Of a stretch of DNA of 7,339 nt, positions 1 to 6,087 are shown in pieces. This DNA comes from an uncultured Bacteroidota bacterium (lineage in GTDB: Bacteria; Bacteroidota; Bacteroidia; Chitinophagales; Chitinophagaceae), in contig CAMLEX010000238.1 of assembly GCA_946479055.1 (NCBI GenBank), positions 1 through 7,339 on the forward strand, written 5' to 3'. The notes under the pieces are model-generated. The model was not told the origin of the DNA. It saw nothing but the letters and a program-made list of their open reading frames with translations, and ran no database searches. Within the stretch, counting starts at the first letter, position 1, and each line of letters begins with the position of its first letter. Both the position numbers and the translations under genes were made by a program.

Positions 1-209
<209 letters not shown>

Positions 210-235
210 AAGATACAAGCACATTAATCCTTAAG

Positions 236-264
236 GCCATCTCGTAATTGCGGGATGGCTTTTT
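236..264 (+). terminator. Intrinsic terminator of rpsG
   Basis: A 9-bp stem (GCCATCTCG at 236-244 with CGGGATGGC at 251-259, one G-U wobble) encloses the 6-base loop TAATTG. Five T residues follow at 260-264. It lies 26 bases after the rpsG stop codon and is oriented to end transcription from that gene. It therefore separates rpsG transcriptionally from everything downstream. Confidence 0.9.
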
Positions 265-354
265 GCTTTGCTATATGCCAAATAATCACGGGACTTTTGA
301 TTTTAAATAATATTATTCCAGATCAGGAGCAATATTCTGGTTACATCAAATCAT

Positions 355-385
355 AAAAAAAACCGCCCTGTTTGCAGAACGGTTT
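355..385 (-). terminator. Intrinsic terminator of the H1-like gene
   Basis: Read on the minus strand, AAACCGTTCTG (385-375) pairs with CAGGGCGGTTT (370-360), with two G-U wobbles, around the loop CAAA (374-371). A run of eight T residues runs to base 355. It starts 26 bases past the stop codon of the Lys/Ala-rich gene. The roughly 90 bases between this and the rpsG terminator (265-354) are AT-rich, with no gene that I can see. Confidence 0.88.
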
Positions 386-411
386 GTGTCATATCATTTA
401 TTTAATTATGC

Positions 412-840
412 CTATGATTGTTTACCATTTTCATTATTCTCCTCCGGAGTATCAAAAATTTCAGCTTGCACAGGAGTAGGTTCTTCTACCGGGGCTGACT
501 GCGGAACGGCAGGTGCAATTACTGGTTTAGGAGCTGGTTTCCTGGGTGCTGCTTTTTTCTTAGCAGGTGCAGCTTTTTTAGCTACCGCTTTTTTGGGTGC
601 TGCTTTTTTAACCGCCTTCTTTGGAGCCGAACGTTTCACCGCTTTTTTAGCAACTTTCTTAGCTACTTTTTTTGCTGCTTTCTTTTTTACAACTTTCTTA
701 GCTGCTTTCTTTTTGAAGGCTACTTTTTTGGTTGCCTTTTTAGCAACTTTCTTTGGAGCGGCCTTTTTCTTTACAGGCGATTTTTTAGCTGCTTTTTTCC
801 GCGGAGCTGGTTTGGCTTTCGCTTTCTTTTTAGAGGGCAT
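412..840 (-). CDS. Histone H1-like Lys/Ala-rich DNA-binding protein
   Basis: This is a 142-residue basic protein with 47 lysines (about a third of the residues), nearly all in residues 4-101. That part is built from irregular repeats such as KKAA, KKVAKK, APKKAVKK and AAPAKKK, interspersed with prolines. The composition matches the C-terminal tail of eukaryotic histone H1 and bacterial H1-like proteins (the Hc2/HctB and AlgP type). Such tails bind DNA non-specifically through charge and help compact the nucleoid. I infer this role from composition, since no globular domain is visible. Residues 102-118 are a Pro/Ala/Val linker. Residues 119-142 are acidic and polar (EEPTP, AEIFDTPEENNEN), giving a bipolar protein. 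The start is the ATG at 840-838, the first of the MPSKKKAK reading, with no clear Shine-Dalgarno sequence. The gene converges with rpsG and has its own terminator. The repetitive coding DNA is prone to length change by slippage. A ribosome- or RNA-binding role is also possible. Confidence 0.85.
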   Translation of the reverse strand: MPSKKKAKAKPAPRKKAAKKSPVKKKAAPKKVAKKATKKVAFKKKAAKKVVKKKAAKKVAKKVAKKAVKRSAPKKAVKKAAPKKAVAKKAAPAKKKAAPRKPAPKPVIAPAVPQSAPVEEPTPVQAEIFDTPEENNENGKQS

Positions 841-1068
841 ACTACAAGATTTTGGAGTTAATGATGAATAAGAAATTAATTAAACAGTACTGAAGTTACA
901 ATTGATTCAGATTTGTATGATTAATTAATTGATTTTTTTTTAAAGCTTTTGTTTTTTTCCGATGTAAGGAAGCGAAAGGTTACTGATTTTTATCCGACCA
1001 TTTATCATAAAGCCGCATTTTTATAACAGGCAATACCGTATTTTTTCAGTAATGTGGTTATAAATAAT

Positions 1069-1076
1069 ATTGTTTG
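1069..1076 (+). promoter_or_regulatory. Possible weak -7 promoter element
   Basis: ATTGTTTG, 21 bases before the start of the secreted NTF2-like protein, resembles the Bacteroidota -7 consensus TAnnTTTG but has the T and A displaced by one base (TATTGTTTG). No clear -33 TTG sits at the expected distance. The rest of 841-1068 is AT-rich, with two ATTAATTAA copies near 875-883 and 920-930, and I see nothing else in it. Confidence 0.22.
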
Positions 1077-1096
1077 CAATGACTAGATAAACTATT

Positions 1097-1957
1097 ATGA
1101 AGGCATTATTATCTGCCTGTTTATTATTAACAGGAGTTGTTTATGGACAGCCATCACTGCAGCTTCGATCACTGGTGAAAGCTGAAAGAGATTTTGCTCA
1201 AACTTCAAAAGAGAAGAGTACAAAAGAAGCATTTACTACCTATATGAGTGATAGCGGATTCATTTTTCAATCCGGGCCTGTGCCGGGTAAAAAATTCTGG
1301 CAGGATGCTGAACAAGGAGCTGACCTTCTTACCTGGGAACCTTTATTTGCAGATATTTCTTCTTCAGGTGACATGGGTTATACCACGGGACCATGGGAAT
1401 TTCGTGCAAAGAGAAATGATGCTGATCCTGCCGGAACAGGCTATTATGTATCCGTTTGGAAAAAAGAAAAAGACGAATGGAAGGTTGCATTAGATATTGG
1501 GATCAGCCACCCGGTATCTCTACAGATAGAGGAGACGCTTCATTATTCAACTAAACCGATTGTGAAGCCAAAAATGGCGGATGAAAAAATAGTAAAAAAA
1601 GAACTGCTGGATAAAGAGCAGGAATTTATCAATGCACAAAGTAGAAATAATTGGGCTGCTTATCCGTCCTTTATAACTGCGGATACAAGAATATACCGGC
1701 CCGGCAGTGCTCCTTCTATTACTGATGAGCAAAAAAATCAATTGTTTTCAGAAACTGATAAGAAGTTTAGCTATCAAACAATTGACGCTGTAGTTGCTTC
1801 ATCCGGTGATCTTGGATATGTATATGGCAAGGCAATTATTGCCATTTCCAACGATGGGAATACAAAAACACTAAATGGTAATTACCTCCGTATCTGGGAA
1901 AAGTCAGATGGTACTGACTGGAAACTTGTTTTGGATCTTGTAAATATAGCCAGGTAA
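1097..1957 (+). CDS. Secreted protein with two tandem NTF2-like (DUF4440/SnoaL-type) domains
   Basis: This 286-residue protein begins with a typical signal peptide: MK, then a hydrophobic stretch ALLSACLLLTGVVYG at about 3-17, then QPS. It is probably exported to the periplasm. I do not see a lipoprotein cysteine right at the cleavage site, although C8 lies inside the hydrophobic core. The mature part contains two related halves, about residues 22-138 and 166-286. Both start with an E-rich helix (LVKAERDFAQ and LLDKEQEFINA). Both carry SGDxGYxxG (90-98 and 236-244) and end in a beta-strand motif of the form GxYxxxWxK...W K V/L x L D. This is the pattern of small cone-shaped NTF2-like domains of the DUF4440/SnoaL type. 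Members of that superfamily range from enzymes to ligand-binding proteins, so no reaction can be assigned. The ATG at 1097 gives the complete signal peptide. The stop lies only 4 bases from the end of the restored dsbA-like frame on the other strand. Confidence 0.85.
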   Translation: MKALLSACLLLTGVVYGQPSLQLRSLVKAERDFAQTSKEKSTKEAFTTYMSDSGFIFQSGPVPGKKFWQDAEQGADLLTWEPLFADISSSGDMGYTTGPWEFRAKRNDADPAGTGYYVSVWKKEKDEWKVALDIGISHPVSLQIEETLHYSTKPIVKPKMADEKIVKKELLDKEQEFINAQSRNNWAAYPSFITADTRIYRPGSAPSITDEQKNQLFSETDKKFSYQTIDAVVASSGDLGYVYGKAIIAISNDGNTKTLNGNYLRIWEKSDGTDWKLVLDLVNIAR

Positions 1958-1961
1958 TAGT

Positions 1962-2120
1962 TTAATTACAATCTCCGTCCGTTGTACAAACAGCCGCATT
2001 ACCATTATCGATTTCGGGTAGCGACGCAGGTCTTTCTTTTTTCCATTCTCCCCAGGCTTTATTTAAAGCGCCTAAGAACGTTTCGCTTGCCTGTGCGCCG
2101 GATACTGCATACCTGTCATT
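1962..2120 (-). pseudogene. Displaced C-terminal part of the FrnE-type DsbA protein
   Basis: After the premature TGA of the upstream frame, a second minus-strand frame continues without a stop from 2120 to the TAA at 1964-1962. Its 52 residues, NDRYAVSGAQASETFLGAL then NKAWGEWKKERPASLPE and so on, are the expected end of a FrnE-type protein. RYAVSGAQ normally follows GVPYFV directly in this family. The last residues include AAVCTTDGDC, a C-x5-C pair at the extreme C-terminus. FrnE-type proteins often end in a CxxDGxC-like cysteine pair, which has been described as a second redox site in the Deinococcus protein (recalled from the literature). This part has no start of its own and is best treated as the tail of the gene at 2116-2673. 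Confidence 0.88.
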
Positions 2121-2673
2121 TAACAAAATAGGGAACACCTCTTACGCCAATCTGCTGAGCTTCATAAATGTCCTGTTCTACTTTATCAGCATACCCATTG
2201 CTGGCAAGTACTTTCTTTATAGTTGCGGGATCAAGGCCAATTTCGGTTCCTAACTGAATTAACGTTGCATGATCTGCGGTATTTTTTCCTTCAGTAAAAT
2301 AAGCTTTGAATAAACATTCTTCCATTTCATCACCCTTTCTATTGGCCTTGGCCAGTTGTATCAGGCGGTGCGCATCAAAGGAGTTGGCAACAATTGCTTT
2401 ATCAAAATCGTAATGCAGACCCACCTCTTTTGCCATATTGGTGACCTGAGCATTCATTTGTTTTGCATATTCAATTGTCCAGCCTTTTGTATCAACAAGG
2501 TATTCATTGATATTTTTGCCGGCTTCAGTCTTAATAGATGGGTTCAATTGAAAACTTTTCCAGACTATTTCAATGTCTTCTTTGCCAGGGAACTGTTGTA
2601 AAGCGGTTTCAAAACGGCGTTTGCCTATATAACAAAACGGGCACATAATATCGGACCAGATTTCTACTTTCAT
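2116..2673 (-). CDS. DsbA-family (FrnE-type) oxidoreductase, frame broken before its C-terminus
   Basis: This is a thioredoxin-fold thiol-disulfide oxidoreductase of the DsbA/FrnE group. The start MKVEIWSDIMCPFCYIGKRR carries the redox motif C11-P-F-C14. The helical insertion (about residues 60-150) includes the family segment AxxxGLxYDFDKAIVANSFDAHRL. GVRGVP at 176-181 supplies the cis-proline (P181) that faces the CxxC. There is no signal peptide, so a cytoplasmic location is likely, as for other FrnE proteins. As read directly the protein stops after 185 residues, at FVK. The missing end is found in another frame at 2120-1962, and the joined protein would be about 237 residues, the normal family size. 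Reading FV-x-NDRYAVSGAQ lines up with family members (FVFD-x-KYAVSGAQ type) if two bases were lost near 2121. Start at 2673; no clear Shine-Dalgarno sequence. It is divergent from the SNF2 gene. The family is certain; whether the break is biological is not. Confidence 0.9.
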   Translation of the reverse strand: MKVEIWSDIMCPFCYIGKRRFETALQQFPGKEDIEIVWKSFQLNPSIKTEAGKNINEYLVDTKGWTIEYAKQMNAQVTNMAKEVGLHYDFDKAIVANSFDAHRLIQLAKANRKGDEMEECLFKAYFTEGKNTADHATLIQLGTEIGLDPATIKKVLASNGYADKVEQDIYEAQQIGVRGVPYFVK

Positions 2674-2712
2674 TTGATTGTTTTTCGGTAAATAGTACTA
2701 ACAAGTGCAAAT

Positions 2713-2725
2713 CCGAATGGTTCGG
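2713..2725. repeat. Short perfect inverted repeat between divergent genes
   Basis: CCGAA-TGG-TTCGG is a perfect 5-bp dyad around a 3-base centre, about 40 bases upstream of the dsbA-like start. It is GC-rich in an AT-rich spacer (2674-2885). It could be an operator for the dsbA-like gene or a chance palindrome. No other copy of it was noticed in the window. Confidence 0.3.
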
Positions 2726-2816
2726 CGGAATAATAAAAGAAGAGTTAAATCAGTAGTAAAAACAAATGTTAGCAGGTTCTGAAATATTTGTTTCCTGATT
2801 CAGGTGTTATACTTTC

Positions 2817-2843
2817 TTGTTTTGATGTTAAGTTATAAGTTTG
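2817..2843 (+). promoter_or_regulatory. Bacteroidota-type promoter of the SNF2 gene
   Basis: TAAGTTTG at 2836-2843 is a perfect match to the Bacteroidota -7 consensus TAnnTTTG. TTG at 2817-2819 is a candidate -33 element, 16 bases upstream and slightly closer than usual; a second TTTG at 2821-2824 is closer still. Transcription would start near 2850, leaving about 36 untranslated bases before the ATG at 2886. Confidence 0.6.
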
Positions 2844-2885
2844 CCGCCTGCATTTTGAACATATTTAATTCGATTTGATATTCAG

Positions 2886-5216
2886 ATGAAAGCCATTAAA
2901 GAAGTTCCCAAACTGGCATTTTTATTATCTCCGCATAAGTTGCTGGAAACTCATATTGTTTTGCAAACGCTTCGTATTATAAAAAACAACAATTCCTTAA
3001 ATTATGAAGTAGGCGATATCAATTTGAGAGAATTAAAGTCTTTGTTTCCCGGGCTACCCAAACAAGTGCAAATACTATTTAAAGAATTTGGCAGAGATTC
3101 AATTGATGACGCAAAGAGAGAAATAAAACAACGGCATACCAAACAGAAAGCCGGGGTTGCTTATGCGCCGTATTTGCGCAGTGCTATGCTGCGGCATTAT
3201 CATCAATTGCTGGAAAGTGTAAAGCCATTTACAGCATTGGTAAAATGGTATCACACCAAACAATTAAATGGTAACAAACATTTCTCGACAGCTCCCTGCA
3301 GGTTTAGTGAATACAGGCCCCGGTTGAAGTTTGAAGTAATAAAGGAAGGAGAAAAGCTGCGACTCATTACTCATATTGATATTAACGGCACTGCCTTTAA
3401 GAGCGGCGATTTTATACGCCAGCATTTTTTGCTTGAAAGCAACAACGAATATTTTATTCTTGCTTACCGCGATTATCAAACACTGGAATGGCTTCAGGAA
3501 AATAAGCCGGAGCAATATGCTTCGCAGCCAACTGAATTGTCACAACATGTACTCGTTGAGTTAGAAAAAAATTATACAGTTAACAGGAACAATTTATTTG
3601 GGCAACAGGAAATAGAAAGCACCCCGATCAACCGGGTAATGCTCAGTGAACTGAGTAATACTTTCCTTATGCTTACGCCGCAATGGTTGTATGAAGGATA
3701 TGTAATAGAAGGTCCCTGGAAAGAAACAGTTGATTTTGTACAAAATGGCGAAGCGTTTGTAATAAAAAGAAATAAGGAACAGGAAGAACAATTTCTGAAA
3801 TTGTTAGAATCATTGCACCCAAATTTTCCTAATCAACGCAATGGTTATTATTATCTCTCTTTTGCAGATGCGCAAAAAAAACAATGGTTCTTAAAAACCT
3901 ATCACCGGTTATTGGTATCTGATATTGAGTTGCTGGGAATGGATATGCTCCAACATTTCCGGTATTCTTCACATAAAGCTGAAACGGAGGTAAAGAAGCT
4001 TAGTGAAGATGAGCGCAGCATCACCCTGTTATTAAAAGTTAAGTTTGGAAATGAAGAAATTTCCTTGCAGGAATTACAAAAAATGCTGCTGGCAGGTCAA
4101 CGGGCGGTGTTATTAAAAGATGGTAGCCTGGGTGTACTGGGTGATGAAAGGTTGCGGCAATATGCTACCATCATTAAACATGGTAAGGTCAATAAAAACG
4201 AAATTACCATTGTCCGCTGGATGGCGATCAATGAACAGCAAACCGCAAATGAAAACAGGGATACCACTGAAGACCATGTATTGGATGGTGTGATAAAAAA
4301 AGAATGGTGGCAACGCTGGCATCAATGGCAGAGTAGTAAGGAAGAAGTTTACAGTATTCCTTCTTCCGTTAATGTTTCACTGCGTCCTTACCAGCAAAAA
4401 GGCTATGAATGGATGATGCTACTGGCCGAAGCAGGGGCCGGTGGTTGCCTGGCTGATGATATGGGATTGGGAAAAACAATCCAGGCTATTTGTTTTTTAG
4501 CAAGCCAGGCAGAAAAGAATCCGGCTGCAAGGCATATTATTGTTTGCCCTTCTTCACTTATTTATAACTGGCAGCAGGAACTGGAAAAATTCGCTCCATC
4601 TATCAGGTCCGTTGTATATCATGGTAATCAGAGAAAGATTGAACAATTGCAACAGGAAGAAGTGCAGGTTATTATTACCACCTATGGTACGTTGAGAGCC
4701 GACGCAGGAAACCTGCTTGCGGAACCGTATGGGGTAGCAATCATAGATGAAAGCCATAATATAAAAAATCCTTCGGCGCAAATAACCCGTGCAGTAAGTT
4801 CTATTCAGGCAACCATCTGTATGGCCTTAAGCGGTACGCCAGTAGTTAATAATACATTCGATTTGTATTCCCAACTAAATGTAGTGTTGCCCGGTATGTT
4901 TGGCAGCCGGGAATTTTTTAAAAGGGAATATGCGGATGCTATTGATCGTTTTGGGGATGAAGAAAAGATACAGGCCCTGCAAAAATTAACGGCGCCGTTT
5001 ATATTAAGAAGAACCAAAGAACAGGTGGCTTCTGACCTTCCCGAAAAAACAGAAACAGTGCTTTGGTGCGATATGACTGCACCGCAAAGAGAGATGTATG
5101 AGAATATTAAAGAGCAGATACGAAGCAGTCTTTTCCTGGATATAAAAACACAGGGTTTTTCCAAAAGCAAATTGGCGGTTATACAGGGCATCCTGAAGTT
5201 GCGCCAGGTTTTGTAA
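2886..5216 (+). CDS. SNF2-family ATPase/helicase, N-terminal region and first RecA lobe (frame broken at 5209-5212)
   Basis: SNF2 ATPases use ATP to translocate on double-stranded DNA and displace or remodel bound proteins; bacterial RapA-type members recycle RNA polymerase. Residues 1 to about 490 are a bacterial SNF2-associated region of mixed alpha/beta sequence, with no SWIM zinc motif that I can see. The ATPase core begins with SLRPYQQKGYEWM (Q-motif region). It then shows motif I DDMGLGKT (524-531), motif Ia CPSSLIYNWQQEL, motif II DESH (621-624, a DEAH variant), motif III SGTP (649-652) and FILRRTKEQVASDLPEK. The frame stops at LRQVL (TAA 5214-5216), where the family continues LRQVCNSP. 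Removing one T from the TTTT at 5209-5212 restores LRQVCNSPLLLPDDE and gives a 961-residue protein ending at 5772, a normal length. Starts at ATG 2886 behind a good promoter. The specific cellular role cannot be told from sequence. Confidence 0.93.
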   Translation: MKAIKEVPKLAFLLSPHKLLETHIVLQTLRIIKNNNSLNYEVGDINLRELKSLFPGLPKQVQILFKEFGRDSIDDAKREIKQRHTKQKAGVAYAPYLRSAMLRHYHQLLESVKPFTALVKWYHTKQLNGNKHFSTAPCRFSEYRPRLKFEVIKEGEKLRLITHIDINGTAFKSGDFIRQHFLLESNNEYFILAYRDYQTLEWLQENKPEQYASQPTELSQHVLVELEKNYTVNRNNLFGQQEIESTPINRVMLSELSNTFLMLTPQWLYEGYVIEGPWKETVDFVQNGEAFVIKRNKEQEEQFLKLLESLHPNFPNQRNGYYYLSFADAQKKQWFLKTYHRLLVSDIELLGMDMLQHFRYSSHKAETEVKKLSEDERSITLLLKVKFGNEEISLQELQKMLLAGQRAVLLKDGSLGVLGDERLRQYATIIKHGKVNKNEITIVRWMAINEQQTANENRDTTEDHVLDGVIKKEWWQRWHQWQSSKEEVYSIPSSVNVSLRPYQQKGYEWMMLLAEAGAGGCLADDMGLGKTIQAICFLASQAEKNPAARHIIVCPSSLIYNWQQELEKFAPSIRSVVYHGNQRKIEQLQQEEVQVIITTYGTLRADAGNLLAEPYGVAIIDESHNIKNPSAQITRAVSSIQATICMALSGTPVVNNTFDLYSQLNVVLPGMFGSREFFKREYADAIDRFGDEEKIQALQKLTAPFILRRTKEQVASDLPEKTETVLWCDMTAPQREMYENIKEQIRSSLFLDIKTQGFSKSKLAVIQGILKLRQVL

Positions 5217-5223
5217 TTCACCA

Positions 5224-5772
5224 TTGCTTTTGCCGGATGATGAACGTACCTGCAGCGATTCGGTAAAGACAGAAGTATTGATAGAAGAGTTAAAAAATAT
5301 TTTGCCCAATCATAAAGCGTTGGTGTTTTCGCAGTTCAGTACCATGCTTGACCTGCTGGCAGAGGAATGTGATAAGCAGGGTATCGCCTATTATCATTTT
5401 GATGGACAAACGCCACCGGCGAAGCGGACAGAAATGGTGAATGCTTTTCAACAGGAAGATAATAAAGTGCATTTATTCCTGATAAGCCTGAAAGCAGGTA
5501 ATGCGGGTCTTACTTTGACAGCCGCTGATTATGTATTTCTTTTTGATCCCTGGTGGAATACAGCTGTGCAGCAGCAAGCCATTGATCGTACCCATCGTAT
5601 CGGGCAAACCAAGAATGTATTTGCGTACAAAATGATCTGTAAGGATACGATTGAAGAAAAGATCATCCGATTGCAGCAAAAGAAAAAACAGCTGGCGGAA
5701 GACCTGGTATCGGCGGACGAAGGTTTTGTAAAAGCATTGAGCGAAGAAGATATCGCCTACTTGTTTGGGTAA
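5224..5772 (+). pseudogene. SNF2-family ATPase, second RecA lobe in a displaced frame
   Basis: This is the C-terminal helicase lobe of the same SNF2 gene, in the next frame. The frame is open from about 5212, and 5224 is a TTG, not a natural start. It carries motif IV ALVFSQFSTMLDLL, motif V SLKAGNAGLTLTAADYVFLFDPWWN, and motif VI QQQAIDRTHRIGQT. In the joined protein motif VI holds the arginine fingers R901 and R904. It ends with the coiled KKKQLAEDLVSADEG segment and the family-typical C-terminus LSEEDIAYLFG. Neither half can act as an ATPase alone, because nucleotide hydrolysis needs motifs I-II from one lobe and motif VI from the other. Annotate it as one gene with 2886-5216, interrupted by a single-base indel. 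It lacks a promoter or start of its own. Confidence 0.92.
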
Positions 5773-5885
5773 ACAGTATGCAGAATGATGCTGGAATTGT
5801 AAGGGGTAGGTTATTAAACAATCTGCCGGAAAGGGCAGTTATAGCATGGTTTTAACCGGGCAATAGATAAGTTTCCCCAATCCCC

Positions 5886-5915
5886 GGGTTAGCAGGATTT
5901 AACCTGTCATTTTTT
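5886..5915 (+). terminator. Possible weak terminator of the SNF2 gene
   Basis: GGGTTA (5886-5891) can pair with TAACCT (5900-5905, one G-U pair) around an 8-base loop, and a T run follows at 5910-5915 after a 4-base gap. The stem is short and the spacing imperfect, so termination may be inefficient. It lies about 115 bases past the SNF2 stop and immediately before the fusA -7 element. Confidence 0.3.
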
Positions 5916-5935
5916 GATAAATTCCCCTACCTTTG
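5910..5935 (+). promoter_or_regulatory. fusA promoter (TACCTTTG -7 element)
   Basis: TACCTTTG at 5928-5935 matches the Bacteroidota -7 consensus TAnnTTTG exactly, followed by CGCCC. A TTTG at 5913-5916 lies only 11 bases upstream, closer than the usual -33 spacing, so the -33 element is uncertain. Transcription would start near 5942 and give an unusually long fusA leader of about 145 bases. It supplies fusA with transcription independent of rpsG. Confidence 0.72.
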
Positions 5936-5953
5936 CGCCCTAAAAATTGGCGA

Positions 5954-6000
5954 GCTATGCCTGCTTGTTGAGAAGGTAATACTTCGGCAAGCTCAGTAGC
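5954..6000 (+). promoter_or_regulatory. Leader hairpin of fusA with REP-like arm
   Basis: In the predicted fusA leader, GCTTGTT (5963-5969) pairs with GGCAAGC (5986-5992). After a GA bulge, GAAG (5972-5975) pairs with CTTC (5982-5985) around the loop GTAATA. GCTA (5954-5957) and TAGC (5997-6000) can close an outer stem. The right arm reads ACTTCGGCAAGCTCAGT. It resembles the dispersed CTTCG-x-CAAGCTCAG palindromic repeats seen in many bacterial genomes, so the hairpin may be a decayed REP-type element. A four-codon frame, ATG CCT GCT TGT TGA (5957-5971), lies in the left arm; whether it is translated is unknown. The pairing is visible in the sequence, but its regulatory role is inference. Confidence 0.45.
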
Positions 6001-6008
6001 GAACAGAA

Positions 6009-6045
6009 CCCTGAAGAGTGCGACGCAACGACAGCTACATCAGGG
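6009..6045 (+). promoter_or_regulatory. Second inverted repeat in the fusA leader
   Basis: CCCTGA (6009-6014) and TCAGGG (6040-6045) form a perfect 6-bp stem around a 25-base loop that itself contains a small TGC/GCA dyad. It lies 42 bases upstream of the fusA ATG. Together with the hairpin at 5954-6000 it makes most of the leader foldable. There is no T run, so it is not a terminator. Confidence 0.35.
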
Positions 6046-6087
6046 AACTAAAGCTGGTAAACAAAAAATACATACAATTCATAAAAA

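Larger units (their letters stand above)
5773..6087 (+). other. 315-base non-coding region between the SNF2 gene and fusA
   Basis: No coding sequence with supportable composition is present. The only short frame, a 25-codon ATG frame at 5778-5855, has no recognisable content. The first half (5773-5885) contains weak GC-rich hairpins (CTGCC/GGCAG near 5823-5838) but no clear RNA gene. The second half holds a possible terminator hairpin, the fusA promoter and a structured leader of about 145 bases; these are listed separately. Confidence 0.7.

Noticed and set aside
296..350. Nested inverted repeats TTTGAT...ATCAAA and CCAGA...TCTGG between the two terminators
   Set aside because: The short stems have large internal loops in AT-rich DNA and are consistent with chance.
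386..871. Plus-strand 161-codon frame rich in Phe/Ala/Leu
   Set aside because: It is the complement of the Lys/Ala-rich H1-like gene. Its F/A/L repeats simply mirror AAR/GCN codons, and it overlaps the minus-strand terminator.
875..930. Two ATTAATTAA copies upstream of the H1-like gene
   Set aside because: They are self-complementary AT-rich words, expected by chance in this spacer, and are not at promoter spacing for either flanking gene.
1954..1969. GTAAT...ATTAC hairpin over both convergent stop codons
   Set aside because: It has only five AT-rich pairs and no T run on either side, so it is unlikely to terminate transcription.
4805..5309. Two overlapping minus-strand frames of 139 and 101 codons
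   Set aside because: They lie opposite the SNF2 gene, whose helicase motifs account for this DNA, and their sequences match no recognisable family.
5778..5855. 25-codon plus-strand frame after the SNF2 gene
   Set aside because: It is too short, has no ribosome-binding or promoter support and no recognisable product.
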